Part shown: positions 8,326-17,288 of the stretch, piece by piece | How the letters are laid out: the number at the start of each line of letters is the position of its first letter | How positions within the stretch are numbered: the first letter of the stretch is position 1 | Source: Antricoccus suffuscus | Lineage (GTDB): Bacteria > Actinomycetota > Actinomycetes > Mycobacteriales > Antricoccaceae | Assembly: GCF_003003235.1 (NCBI RefSeq) | Contig: NZ_PVUE01000001.1 | Span: forward strand, 434,001-498,000 | DNA length: 64,000 nt | Direction of reading: 5' to 3' | Position numbers and translations under genes: made by a program | Notes under the pieces: model-generated | What the model was told of the DNA's origin: nothing | Database searches by the model: none | Seen by the model: only the letters and a program-made list of their open reading frames with translations

Positions 8326-9092
8326 TGAGTGACCTGGTTACCGTCTCGTACGACGGGCCCGTGACGATCATCAGCATCAATAGGCCGGAGGTACGTAACG
8401 CGGTCAGCCGGCCGACCGCCGAGGCTCTTGCCGACGCGTTCCGCGCGTTCGATGCCGATGAGGACGCCGCCGTCGCGATCCTGACCGGCGTTGGCGACAC
8501 GTTTTGCGCCGGAGCCGACCTTAAGGCCTTCAGCGAAGGCAATCCCAACCGTGTCGAACCAGACGGCGACGGCCCGATGGGAATTTCCCGCCTTCGGCTC
8601 TCGAAGCCAGTAATAGCGGCGATCCGCGGTCATGCGGTCGCCGGCGGACTGGAGCTCGCGGTCTGGGCAGATCTGCGCGTGGTCGACGAAACGGCCGTGT
8701 TCGGCGTTTTCTGCCGGCGCTGGGGGGTCCCCCTGATCGACGGTGGCACTATTCGGCTACCGCGGTTGATAGGTCAGAGCCGCGCGATGGATTTGATCCT
8801 GACTGGCCGCCCGGTCGACGCGGACGAGGCGCTCGCGATCGGCCTGGCCAACCGCAAGGTGCCGGGCGGCGAGGCGCTCACCGCGGCGGTGACGTTGGCA
8901 AAGCAGTTGGCTGCCTTTCCTCAGGTATGCATGCGCAACGACCGGCTCTCGTCGCTGGAGCAGTGGGGGATGAGCGAGGAGGACGCGATCTCCGTCGAGT
9001 ACGGGTACGGCGTGGGCTCGCGCAACGCCGGCTCTCAGGACGGCGCCAAGCGCTTCGCCGACGGCGAGGGGCGACACGGCACCTTCGCCTAA
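8325..9092 (+). CDS. Enoyl-CoA hydratase/isomerase (crotonase family)
   Basis: 255 residues. The oxyanion-hole segments are GDTFCAGADLKAF (about 57-69) and AIRGHAVAGGLELA (about 100-113). The catalytic-glutamate region reads FCRRWGVPLIDGGTIRLPRLIG, in which the hydratase glutamates are not obvious, so the reaction may not be simple hydration. The start ATG shares its A with the stop of the ligase gene. A 22-bp tandem repeat follows four bases after the stop. Confidence 0.9.
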   Translation: MSDLVTVSYDGPVTIISINRPEVRNAVSRPTAEALADAFRAFDADEDAAVAILTGVGDTFCAGADLKAFSEGNPNRVEPDGDGPMGISRLRLSKPVIAAIRGHAVAGGLELAVWADLRVVDETAVFGVFCRRWGVPLIDGGTIRLPRLIGQSRAMDLILTGRPVDADEALAIGLANRKVPGGEALTAAVTLAKQLAAFPQVCMRNDRLSSLEQWGMSEEDAISVEYGYGVGSRNAGSQDGAKRFADGEGRHGTFA

Positions 9093-9096
9093 CCCG

Positions 9097-9160
9097 CGAT
9101 CCGTCACAAAATACCCGACGATCCGTCACAAAATACCCCGCGATCCGTCACAATGTCTCC
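9097..9160. repeat. Three tandem 22-bp units between the hydratase and aminotransferase genes
   Basis: Units begin at 9097, 9119 and 9141. The first two read CGATCCGTCACAAAATACCC plus two variable bases; the third diverges after CGATCCGTCACAA. On the other strand the unit reads GGGGTATTTTGTGACGGA. The third copy runs up to the GTG start of the next gene. A related array with the same 22-bp period lies at 21216-21281. Confidence 0.75.
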
Positions 9161-9901
9161 GTGCATCCGCCACCGAGTCCCCGCCCATCCGTCCCACTCG
9201 AGATTCGCGTGCACGAGGGGATTTTCGAGACCGTGCTCATCGTGGACGGCGTCGTACGCGAGTTGCCGCCGCACATGGCAAGACTCCGGCGTTCGTTCTG
9301 GGAATGCTATCGAGTCCCGCTCGACCTCGACGCGGATGCCGAGGTACGCCGGACCGCCGCGCCGTACGCCGGATACCACCGCGCCCGCATCGTGGCCACG
9401 CCCGAGGACCCGACCCGGCTGCGCGTCGAGGTGCAGCCGTGCGATCCGCCCGTGCCGCTTGAGCAGCAGCCCGGTCTGATGCTCCAGGTACGCCGCGCGC
9501 ACGCGCTCGCGCCGCATAAATTCGTCGATCGCGATGCGCTCAACCACGCCGAAATCGGACTCGGCTCAGACGAGGCGGTCGTGTTCGCCGACTACGACGG
9601 GCTCGTGCTCGAGGGCAGCCGCAGCAACATCTTCGTCGTACGCGATGGCCAGATCTGCACGCCACCGCTCGACGGGCGGATCCTGCCTGGCGTCAGCAGG
9701 CAGCTGATCCTCAACTATGCCGACGATATCGGCGTACCGGTGGCGATCGCGCCCATCTCCCTTGACGAACTAGCCGCCTCGGAGGGTGCGTTTCTGACCA
9801 ACTCAATCCGCGGGGTGCAGTGGGTACGCCGCACCAGCGGGGCGGAATGGGTCGAGCCGCACCCGCTCACTCGGCTAATCGCGAGTCACGATGCCGGGTG
9901 A
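9161..9901 (+). CDS. Class IV aminotransferase (aminodeoxychorismate lyase / branched-chain aminotransferase-like)
   Basis: 246 residues of the PLP fold-type IV family. HKFVDRDALNHAE near residue 123 holds the expected PLP lysine region, EGSRSNIFVV near 151 and LDGRILPGVSRQLIL near 170 are family signatures. The frame is open far upstream, but GTG at 9161 is the first sensible start just after the tandem repeat; the family length (about 250-290) allows it. It is probably a PabC-like lyase or D-amino acid type enzyme, and the sequence does not separate these. The next gene overlaps its stop codon (GTGA). Confidence 0.8.
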   Translation: MHPPPSPRPSVPLEIRVHEGIFETVLIVDGVVRELPPHMARLRRSFWECYRVPLDLDADAEVRRTAAPYAGYHRARIVATPEDPTRLRVEVQPCDPPVPLEQQPGLMLQVRRAHALAPHKFVDRDALNHAEIGLGSDEAVVFADYDGLVLEGSRSNIFVVRDGQICTPPLDGRILPGVSRQLILNYADDIGVPVAIAPISLDELAASEGAFLTNSIRGVQWVRRTSGAEWVEPHPLTRLIASHDAG

Positions 9902-11406
9902 CCGCGGCCGCCGACTATCGTGGCGTGGTGACTGAGCCAGATCCCCTTACTGCCGACGACAGCGGTGGCATTGACCCGCAACACCTCGCGCTGTGCCTCG
10001 ACGTCCTATCGCGAGTCGAAGCGCTGCACCCTGAGCATCCGGACGCAATCGCCGTACGACGAGCGACCGGACGCCTCTACAAGCAAGTCAAGTTGGCCAG
10101 GCGCTATGAGCGACGTGACGCGATCCTGGCCGCCGACCGGGCAGTTGTGGCGGCGACCGCGACCGGATCACCCAACCGGATCGACGATGAGACTGAGGGC
10201 ATCCCGCTCGTCTCCAACGCTGCTGGTGCGCTCGCCGGCAAGCTGATTAAGCCGCGCCCGTGCTACATCTGCAAGCAGGAGTACGTCGAGGTAGATGCGT
10301 TCTATCACCAACTCTGCCCGAGGTGTGCGGCACTCAACCACGGTCGCCGCGCCGCACGGACCGATCTCACCGGGCGTCGCGCGCTGCTCACTGGTGGCCG
10401 CGCCAAGATCGGCATGCATATCGCGCTGAGGCTGCTGCGTGACGGGGCGCACACCACGATCACGACGCGGTTTCCCAACGATGCGGTACGCCGTTTCACC
10501 GCGATGCCGGACAGCGCCGAGTGGCTGCACCGGCTGCGGATCGTCGGCATCGACCTGCGCGATCCTGCGCAGGTCGTCGCGCTGGCCGACTCGGTTGCAC
10601 AAGCGGGGCCGCTCGACGTACTGATTAATAACGCCGCTCAGACCGTACGACGCTCGCCAGGTGCATATGCGCCGTTAGCCGCTGCCGAGTCCGACGTACT
10701 GCCGGACGGGCCCCTGCCGGAGATCCTGACGTTTGACCGGATCTCGGATGCGCACCCGGCCGGATTGACCGGTTCGCTGTCGTCACATCCTGCGCCACAC
10801 TTGCCCGAGAACGCGAGTGGGCACGAAATCTCCAGGCTCGCGATGATCGCCGGGTCGGCGTCGCTGGAGCGGATCGCCGAATCCACAGCCATCGACGCCG
10901 GCGGCCTGGTGCCCGATCTCAACACGATCAACAGCTGGACTCAACGCGTCAACGAGGTCGACCCGCTGGAGCTACTCGAGGTCCAACTATGCAACATGAC
11001 GGCGCCGTTCATCCTCATCAGCCGGCTGCGTGCCGCGATGGCCGCGAGCACGGCCCGACGCAAGTACGTCGTCAACGTCTCGGCGATGGAGGGCGTCTTC
11101 AACCGCGGTTTCAAGGGTCCCGGGCATCCGCATACCAACATGGCCAAAGCGGCGCTCAACATGCTGACTCTGACCAGCGCGAAGGAGATGCTCACTGACG
11201 GCATCCTGATGACGGCTGTTGACACCGGCTGGATCACCGACGAGCGCCCGCACTACACAAAGATCCGGCTCGCCGACGAGGGTTTCCACGCCCCACTCGA
11301 TCTCGTCGACGGCGCCGCGCGGGTCTACGACCCGATAGTGCAGGGCGAAGCCGGCACCGACCTCTACGGCTGCTTCCTCAAGGACTACGCACCCGCGAAC
11401 TGGTGA
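9898..11406 (+). CDS. Zinc-ribbon plus SDR-fold fusion protein lacking the catalytic tyrosine
   Basis: About 502 residues. The N-terminal 110 residues are helical. A treble-cysteine segment CYICKQEYVEV and LCPRCAALNHG at about 120-145 forms a zinc ribbon. The SDR domain follows, with TGGRAKIGMHIAL near 163 as cofactor loop and LINNAAQ near 240. At the usual YxxxK position the sequence reads TNMAK, so Lys is kept but Tyr is Thr. The protein is much larger than classical SDRs. GTG at 9898 overlaps the previous stop; GTG at 9925 or 9928 is also possible. Function unknown. Confidence 0.75.
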   Translation: MTAAADYRGVVTEPDPLTADDSGGIDPQHLALCLDVLSRVEALHPEHPDAIAVRRATGRLYKQVKLARRYERRDAILAADRAVVAATATGSPNRIDDETEGIPLVSNAAGALAGKLIKPRPCYICKQEYVEVDAFYHQLCPRCAALNHGRRAARTDLTGRRALLTGGRAKIGMHIALRLLRDGAHTTITTRFPNDAVRRFTAMPDSAEWLHRLRIVGIDLRDPAQVVALADSVAQAGPLDVLINNAAQTVRRSPGAYAPLAAAESDVLPDGPLPEILTFDRISDAHPAGLTGSLSSHPAPHLPENASGHEISRLAMIAGSASLERIAESTAIDAGGLVPDLNTINSWTQRVNEVDPLELLEVQLCNMTAPFILISRLRAAMAASTARRKYVVNVSAMEGVFNRGFKGPGHPHTNMAKAALNMLTLTSAKEMLTDGILMTAVDTGWITDERPHYTKIRLADEGFHAPLDLVDGAARVYDPIVQGEAGTDLYGCFLKDYAPANW

Positions 11407-11411
11407 CCGCG

Positions 11412-13379
11412 TTAGTTCGGGGTCACGATGTTGAATGACGGACTGAAGTTGTCCAGCAGGGACAGCAGTTTTTCGAACGCGCCGCGGTCTCCGGCGATAT
11501 CGATCGAGCCGTCGGCAACGGCATCGTCGAGGGTCGCGGCACCGCGCACGATGGCGCCGAATCCCTGACGGGTGGTCGTTATAGTGGCGTCGGCGTCCGG
11601 CGACTGCTTGTCGCGGGTGTGGAAGAGTACGCCGTTCTGCACCGTCACCAGGTAGCGCTCGGACGGCTCCGTAGTGACGAGGTTGAGGTGCAGCACGGTG
11701 TCGCCGGCCTTGGGCGAGTTGAGCCGGATGCCCATGAAATCGAGCAGCATCTCGGTCGTCATCGCCAGCGGGATCTCGGTGCCGCCCGCTCGGCGTTTGC
11801 CGCTGACCTGGAGTACGCCGTTGCGCAGCTCATGGGCGCCGGTGAGATAGAAGTTGCGCCACGGACCGCTTTCGGCCTGGTAACCGAGTTGCTCGAACGT
11901 CTCGGCCTGCAGCCGTTTGGCGTCGTCGTTGTCAGGTTCGGCGGACAACACGTGCTTCAGAAGCTCAGCGCCCCAGCGATAGTCGGCCTCCGCGAATGCC
12001 GCGGTCGCTTTGTCGATGACGGCCGACGCGCCACCGAGCGCGGCGACGTACCGCTCACCCATCTCGCGTGGCGGTAGCGGATTGAGGTTGGCGGGGTTGG
12101 CGTCAAAGAAGCCCAGATACCTTTGATAGACGGCTTTGACGTTGTGGTTGAGCGATCCATAGAGGCCGCGGTTGGCCCAGAAGCTGGCCAATGGCGCCGG
12201 CATCTGGATCATTTCGGCGATCTCGACCATGGTGTAGCCGTGGTTCGCCAGCCGCAGGGTCTCGTCGTGCATGAACTTGTACAGGTCACGCTGCTTGCCG
12301 ATGAACTCCCGCACCGCGTCCTGACCCCATACCGGCCAGTGATGGCTGATGAACATTACGTCCGTCTCATCGATGAACAGCTCGATGGCCTCGTTGAGGT
12401 AGCCGCTCCAGGAGCGTGCGTCGCGCACCTGTGCGCCCCGCAGCGTGTAGAGGTTGTGCATGACGTGCGAGACGTTCTCGGCCATGCACAAAGCCCGCAG
12501 TTCGGGGATGTGGAACGTCATCTCGGCCGGTGCTTCGCTGTCCGGCGTGTATTGGAAGACGAACCGCAGCCCGTCCAGGGTGAGCTCCGAGCCGGTCGTG
12601 TTGATCGAGTGCGTGGGGGCGATGAGCGTGTTGGTGCCGCCGGGAGTGGTGACGCCGAGGCCTGTGGTGACTTGGCCGAGGGGGCCGCGGGGGAGCAGCG
12701 GGCCGAACATATACATGGCGCGGCGCAGCATCGCGTTTCCGGCGTAGACGTTTTCGCTGATGGCCTCGTCCATGAAACCGGTCGGTGCCACGATTGGTAC
12801 GCCGCGCGCCACGAGGTCGGACTCCTCAACGATCCCGCGGACACCACCGAAGTGGTCTACGTGGCTATGGGTGTAGATGATCGCGGTGATGGGCCGCTCG
12901 CCGAGATGTTCGTGGACGAGCTGCATTCCCGCGGCCGCGGTCTCGGCGGTGGTGAGCGGGTCGATCACGATGTAGCCGGTGGCGCCCTCGATGATCGTCA
13001 TGTTGGAGATGTCGTAGCCGCGCACCTGGTGGATTCGGTCGGCAACGGTGAATAGGCCGTGTGCCTGGTTGAGCTGCGCCATCCGCCACAGGCTGGGGTG
13101 CACGCTGTCGGGAGCCTCCGCACCGATAAACGCGTACTGCTCCAGGTCCCAGACCGGACGCCCACTCGCACCGGCAATCGTCGGCGGCTCGATTGACGCG
13201 ATCCGGCCGCGCTGGGAGTCCTCGAACGCCTGCCGGTCGCCGAATGGCAGAGACTGAACCGCCTGGGAGTTCGCCGCGCGGGTGGCGTCACTCGCCGGCC
13301 GCGGGCTCGAGTTGGCGCTTACCTTGTTGTCGGTCGTCATCGGGTCGGGCCTTTCGTCGGTTCGTTCAGATGGTGTCAT
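11412..13379 (-). CDS. Alkyl sulfatase (SdsA-type, metallo-beta-lactamase fold)
   Basis: 655 residues, the usual size for linear alkylsulfatases. The enzyme hydrolyses sulfate esters of alkyl alcohols to alcohol and sulfate with a di-zinc centre. The motif THSHVDHFGG lies at 170-179. A dimerisation domain follows, and a C-terminal SCP2-like domain that recruits hydrophobic substrates ends near TFNIVTPN-like beta strands. The ATG at 13379 overlaps the stop of the MFS gene (ATGA); a second Met at residue 14 is an alternative. No signal peptide is seen, so it is probably cytoplasmic with the MFS protein importing the ester. Confidence 0.9.
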   Translation of the reverse strand: MTPSERTDERPDPMTTDNKVSANSSPRPASDATRAANSQAVQSLPFGDRQAFEDSQRGRIASIEPPTIAGASGRPVWDLEQYAFIGAEAPDSVHPSLWRMAQLNQAHGLFTVADRIHQVRGYDISNMTIIEGATGYIVIDPLTTAETAAAGMQLVHEHLGERPITAIIYTHSHVDHFGGVRGIVEESDLVARGVPIVAPTGFMDEAISENVYAGNAMLRRAMYMFGPLLPRGPLGQVTTGLGVTTPGGTNTLIAPTHSINTTGSELTLDGLRFVFQYTPDSEAPAEMTFHIPELRALCMAENVSHVMHNLYTLRGAQVRDARSWSGYLNEAIELFIDETDVMFISHHWPVWGQDAVREFIGKQRDLYKFMHDETLRLANHGYTMVEIAEMIQMPAPLASFWANRGLYGSLNHNVKAVYQRYLGFFDANPANLNPLPPREMGERYVAALGGASAVIDKATAAFAEADYRWGAELLKHVLSAEPDNDDAKRLQAETFEQLGYQAESGPWRNFYLTGAHELRNGVLQVSGKRRAGGTEIPLAMTTEMLLDFMGIRLNSPKAGDTVLHLNLVTTEPSERYLVTVQNGVLFHTRDKQSPDADATITTTRQGFGAIVRGAATLDDAVADGSIDIAGDRGAFEKLLSLLDNFSPSFNIVTPN

Positions 13380-14725
13380 GCGGCGCTCACGGAAGAGACA
13401 TCGTCGCGCTCAATTACGGCGTTCTGCCGCAGTCGCAGGGCATCGCGCTCAGGCCGAATAAAGACTGTGGCGATGACCCCAGCGACAATCAGTAACAGTG
13501 CAGTGATCAGGAAGCTGATCTCGTAGCCGTTGTGTGCGCCGATTGCGTCGATGAGCCTGCCAGTCAGGTAAGGCGCGATGATGCCGGACGTTGCGTAGAT
13601 CGCGGCGTACGTGCCGAGCACGCGTCCGCGCTGCTTCGGCGGCGATATCTCAGAACAGACCGTCAGCGACAGCGCGAAGATGATGCCGGCGAGGTTGAAC
13701 CCGATCGTCATGAAGACGATCTTCACCCAGCCGGTCGGGACGAAGATGAAGCCGAGCATGGCCAACCCCGAGACCGTCACACAGACGCCACCGAGAATCC
13801 CGCGCGCCTTCCGGCTGGACATTCCACGTCGCATCATCCGCCCCGTGAACCCGCCTTGGAGCAGTTGCCCGAGCGCGCCCGCTGCCCACGGCAGGATGAT
13901 CAGCGTGCCGGTCACCGTGGTGCTGTAACCCAGTTGAGTCTCCAGATACTTCGGCAGCCAGGCGACCAGAAGTGCCAATGCCCAGTACGCCGCAAAACCG
14001 GCGAACACGCTCGACAGCCACGTTCCGCTCGTCAGAATCCGCCAGGTAGGCATCCGTGTGGACTCGACCTCCGCGGTCGAGACCACGAGTGAGTCGTCAT
14101 TCTTGCCGTCTCGCCCCACGAAGATCCAGACGACCGACCACACTAGGCCGATCACCGCGAGCAGTAAGAATGCGGCGTGCCAGCCGTGGTGCACGATCAC
14201 CCATGTGATCGCCGGCGCGCCGACGATCACGCCAAGCGGCGCGCCAATGGTGACGATGGCGCTCGGCAGACTCCGGCCGGCATTGTTGAACCATTTGTGC
14301 ACGGCGTAGTTGGCGACCGGAAAAGCGGGTCCTTCTGCCGCCCCGAGCACGATCCGGCTGACCAAGAGCGTCCCGAAACCGACTGTCCCGATGAGTGGCA
14401 CCTGACTGACTGACCAGATCAGCGCCATCACGAGGATGATCCATTTTGTCGGCACCCGGTCGGAGATGATGCCGACGGCGAGCGCGGCAACGCTGAACAG
14501 GAAGAAGAACCCGCTGGACAGCAAGCCATACTGGCTGTTGGTGAGGCCGAGGTCCTTCGTGATGTCGACGGCGGCGAGTCCGAGCGCCGCCTTGTCGGCG
14601 AAGTTGATCAGCATGAACACCAGGAGCATCACGGTAATGACCCAGGCCCGGCCCGTACGGCGTCGCGGAGAGGACGCGATCTGCGTTGAGCCCTGCACTT
14701 GCGCATTTGCTTGGGTCGCGGTCAC
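13376..14725 (-). CDS. MFS transporter, anion:cation symporter (ACS) type
   Basis: 449 residues with about 12 membrane helices. The DKAALGLAAVDITKDLGL segment after helix 1 is typical of the ACS branch (phthalate, tartrate, hexuronate carriers). The GIISDRVPTKW loop between helices 2 and 3 is the MFS signature. It overlaps the alkylsulfatase start by four bases, so it probably imports the sulfate ester that the hydrolase attacks. A LysR gene is transcribed divergently and a LysR box lies 47 bp upstream of this start. Confidence 0.9.
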   Translation of the reverse strand: MTATQANAQVQGSTQIASSPRRRTGRAWVITVMLLVFMLINFADKAALGLAAVDITKDLGLTNSQYGLLSSGFFFLFSVAALAVGIISDRVPTKWIILVMALIWSVSQVPLIGTVGFGTLLVSRIVLGAAEGPAFPVANYAVHKWFNNAGRSLPSAIVTIGAPLGVIVGAPAITWVIVHHGWHAAFLLLAVIGLVWSVVWIFVGRDGKNDDSLVVSTAEVESTRMPTWRILTSGTWLSSVFAGFAAYWALALLVAWLPKYLETQLGYSTTVTGTLIILPWAAGALGQLLQGGFTGRMMRRGMSSRKARGILGGVCVTVSGLAMLGFIFVPTGWVKIVFMTIGFNLAGIIFALSLTVCSEISPPKQRGRVLGTYAAIYATSGIIAPYLTGRLIDAIGAHNGYEISFLITALLLIVAGVIATVFIRPERDALRLRQNAVIERDDVSSVSAA

Positions 14726-14771
14726 GGTTCTCCCTAGTTCGGTCGCCAGCTTGATGGCACCCGCTGATTTA

Positions 14772-14788
14772 AATACCGCGCGAGTATT
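14772..14788. promoter_or_regulatory. LysR-type operator, ATAC-N7-GTAT box
   Basis: AATAC at 14772-14776 and GTATT at 14784-14788 with seven bases between. This contains the classical T-N11-A LysR recognition box in its ATAC-N7-GTAT form. It lies between the divergent MFS and LysR starts. A second AT-rich tract with ATGCATAGGCAT follows at about 14813-14824. Confidence 0.75.
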
Positions 14789-14889
14789 ACGTCAAAGACC
14801 AGAGTTGGTATAAATGCATAGGCATTGGCTATATGAATCAGGGTGTAGGACGAGACGACGTGGGATGGCGTGACGTGGTCGATTCGTGG

Positions 14890-15783
14890 ATGACGGGGTC
14901 GGTCGACGTACGTCGGCTCGAGTACTTCCTTGCCGTCGTCGACTACGGAGGCGTGGTGAAGGCGGCGGCCGCGATTCCCGTCGCCCAGCCATCGCTGTCG
15001 CGGTCAATCAAGACGCTCGAACACGAGCTCGGAGTCGCCCTGTTCGACCGGAGCGGGCGACGGCTAGAACTAACCGACGTCGGTCGTGCGCTCGTTGCGC
15101 CCGCCCGACAGATGCTTGCAGACACGGCCGCGGCGCGCGCGGCCGTGGACGAGGTCTCGCGACTTAGCGGCGGCCGGCTGGATATCGTTGCGCTTCCCAC
15201 GCTGGCGATGGGTCCGCTGGCCGAACTCACCGGCGAGTTCCGCCGTCGCTACCCGCGAGTCGGCGTACAGATCCTGGCGCCGAAGGACTCGACAGACCTC
15301 CTCGAGATGGTGCGCACCGGGGTGTGCGAGGTCGGCCTTACGGTGCTTCCTATCGGCGCCGGTGGCTTGGTGCAGCACAATCTTCCGAGCCAGGTGTTCG
15401 ATCTGGTCGAGCCGCCCGACGGCAAAGCGCCGCCCCGGCCCGGTGACCGACCGGTCGCGAGAGCTGATCTGGTGGACATCGACTGGGTCGCCACGCCCAC
15501 CGGTCGGTCGAGCCGCCGGCTGCTGGAGCGAGCGTTGGAGAGCGTCGACGGGATACCGAATATCGTGGTCGAGACCGATGCGGCCGAGGCCGTCGTACCG
15601 CTGGTCCTCGCCGGCGCCGGAGCGGCACTGTTGCCTCGTCGAATGGCGTTGCACGCGGCCGAACAAGGCGCGCGTGTGCGGGCGATCGTGCCGCCGGTGT
15701 CGCGAGACATCGCGGTGGTCTGCCGCCCGGGCGCCCTGTCGCCGCCGGCGGCCGCGTTCGTTGAGATCGTGCGCACTCTCTGA
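14890..15783 (+). CDS. LysR-family regulator of the alkylsulfatase/MFS operon
   Basis: 297 residues from ATG 14890; an in-frame ATG at 14833 adds 19 residues that lie upstream of the usual LysR N-terminus. The helix-turn-helix is VDVRRLEYFLAVVDYGGVVKAA through AQPSLSRSIKTLEHEL in the first 50 residues, followed by a substrate-binding domain. It is divergent from the MFS gene with a LysR box in the gap, so it very likely senses the transported ester or its product. Its stop directly abuts the stop of the opposing LysR gene. Confidence 0.88.
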   Translation: MTGSVDVRRLEYFLAVVDYGGVVKAAAAIPVAQPSLSRSIKTLEHELGVALFDRSGRRLELTDVGRALVAPARQMLADTAAARAAVDEVSRLSGGRLDIVALPTLAMGPLAELTGEFRRRYPRVGVQILAPKDSTDLLEMVRTGVCEVGLTVLPIGAGGLVQHNLPSQVFDLVEPPDGKAPPRPGDRPVARADLVDIDWVATPTGRSSRRLLERALESVDGIPNIVVETDAAEAVVPLVLAGAGAALLPRRMALHAAEQGARVRAIVPPVSRDIAVVCRPGALSPPAAAFVEIVRTL

Positions 15784-16662
15784 TCAGGTGTCGCTGCCAG
15801 CGATCGCCAAAAGCGCATGGGCTGCGGGCGAAAGGTCGCCAGCGCGATGGAAAAGCCCGACCTTGCGGTAGATCTGAGGCTCGAAGCGACGTTTAATTGC
15901 TCCTCGCCGGACCGCCTCGTCGGCCCGTGGCCTTGGCAGGACCGACGGCCCGGCACCAGCCAGGATCATCGGGACGACAGCCTCCCGATGGGCGACTTGA
16001 ACCGGGATGCCCGTCCGTACGTCCGCTTCCAGCAACATGCGTTCGAAGAAGTCCCGCTGTGCTGTTCCGCGCGGTACGGCGATTATGCCGATTCCGCGCA
16101 GGTCGTCGAGTGTGATGGGCTCGCTGCTCTCCGGCGTACCGGGCGGCTGGACGAAGAAGAACTCGTGTGATGCGATGACTTGCATCTGGAGACCATCGAG
16201 CGGTTGCGGAAGGTAGCCGAAGCCCAGTTCTGACGAGCCGCCGTGGACCATCTGGATGAGCGAGGACTCGGCTTGCGGGGCGGCCAGGCGGACGTGCACA
16301 TTGGGGTTCTCACGACGAAATCGACCGATGAGTGGCGCGACTGGATCAGACAAGAGGGCAGCCTCACCGACCAGATCCAGCCTCCCGCCAGACAAGCCCA
16401 GAGCGCTCGCCACCACCGACCGTGTTGTTATGGCGTCCCGGATCATTCGGCGGGCGGGCGTGATAAACGCGTTACCGGCGGGCGTCGGGATCATTCTCCG
16501 GCCGACCCGGTGGAACAGCTCGGCGCCGAGGTCACGTTCGAGCGCCTGCAGGCCCTGAGAAAGCGACGGCTGAGCGACCCGCAACGCGAGAGCGGCACGA
16601 TGGATCCCGTCGTGGTCGAGCACCGCTAGGAAGTACTCGACCTGGCGCAGCTTCATACCCAC
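15784..16662 (-). CDS. LysR-family transcriptional regulator
   Basis: 292 residues. The first 60 hold the winged helix (MKLRQVEYFLAVLDHDG and AQPSLSQGLQALERDL). The substrate-binding domain includes LAGAGPSVLPR, a common co-inducer pocket segment. It is close in sequence to the LysR gene it converges with, which suggests a duplication. The stop codons of the two touch (TGATCA). Downstream neighbour on the other side is the HxlR gene, 12 bp away on the same strand. The target is unknown. Confidence 0.88.
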   Translation of the reverse strand: MGMKLRQVEYFLAVLDHDGIHRAALALRVAQPSLSQGLQALERDLGAELFHRVGRRMIPTPAGNAFITPARRMIRDAITTRSVVASALGLSGGRLDLVGEAALLSDPVAPLIGRFRRENPNVHVRLAAPQAESSLIQMVHGGSSELGFGYLPQPLDGLQMQVIASHEFFFVQPPGTPESSEPITLDDLRGIGIIAVPRGTAQRDFFERMLLEADVRTGIPVQVAHREAVVPMILAGAGPSVLPRPRADEAVRRGAIKRRFEPQIYRKVGLFHRAGDLSPAAHALLAIAGSDT

Positions 16663-16674
16663 AACTAACCGTGA

Positions 16675-17193
16675 TCAGCCGACGGAACTTGGAAAACGTG
16701 CTTCCACGTCGGGACGACCACGTAGCTTCTCGGGGAAGCCGGGACCGATCTCCCGGGTCACATTCTCCGAGGTGAGCGGCTCTCCGCAGTGGTCGCAGAC
16801 CACCCTGGCCTGGATCTGGTGACCGCACGTGTCGTGCCGCGTGATCACCGGTGGGCCACTCTCTTCGGCCAGCCACTTGTCGCCCCACGCCATGATCGCG
16901 GACAGGACAGGGTAGAAATCGCGGCCCTGCTCAGTCAGTACGTAGTCGTAGCGGGCCGGGTTCTGCTGGTAGGGCACTCGGTCGAACAGGCCAGCCTCGA
17001 CGAGACGCTTGAGACGAGTGTCGAGGGTGTTGCGTGCAAGGCCAAGAGACTGCTGAAAATCGTCGAACCGTTGCACGCCGGCGAACGCTTCGCGGAGCAC
17101 TAACGGCGTCCACCAGTCGCCGATGAGGTCCATTGTGCGCGCGATCGAGCACGGCCAATTCGCCAATGAGGTTCGTTTCATGCTGTCCATCAT
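16675..17193 (-). CDS. HxlR-family transcriptional regulator
   Basis: 172 residues. The HxlR winged helix runs from SIARTMDLIGDWWTPLVLREA to VPYQQNPARYDYVLTEQGRDF. A C-terminal zinc-ribbon-like tail carries CGH, CDHCG cysteines (CGHQIQARVVCDHCGEPL). The frame is open to 17232, but the repeated operator at 17197-17257 would then be coding, so I place the start at ATG 17193 (or 17190/17181). It is divergent from the tautomerase and MBL genes that it probably controls and may sense an electrophile or quinone. Confidence 0.85.
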   Translation of the reverse strand: MMDSMKRTSLANWPCSIARTMDLIGDWWTPLVLREAFAGVQRFDDFQQSLGLARNTLDTRLKRLVEAGLFDRVPYQQNPARYDYVLTEQGRDFYPVLSAIMAWGDKWLAEESGPPVITRHDTCGHQIQARVVCDHCGEPLTSENVTREIGPGFPEKLRGRPDVEARFPSSVG

Positions 17194-17196
17194 AGC

Positions 17197-17257
17197 GAGT
17201 TGCTCTACAAGACTGACTCTGCTACCTTCCACTGAGTTGTTCTACAAGACTTACTCC
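17197..17257. promoter_or_regulatory. Two direct 24-bp repeats, candidate HxlR operator
   Basis: The unit GAGTTGCTCTACAAGACT at 17197-17214 continues with GACTCT; the second copy at 17234-17257 reads GAGTTGTTCTACAAGACT followed by TACTCC. Centres are 37 bp apart. Each unit begins GAGT and ends ACTC, giving imperfect dyad symmetry. They fill the gap between the HxlR gene and the divergent tautomerase gene. Confidence 0.65.
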
Positions 17258-17288
17258 GTCACTTCCCTCTTACGGATTGGATCGGTTC

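Noticed and set aside
12123-13055. Long open frame on the plus strand
   Set aside because: It is antisense to the alkylsulfatase, rich in Asp/Gly/Val shadows typical of GC-rich antisense frames, with no domain or ribosome site.
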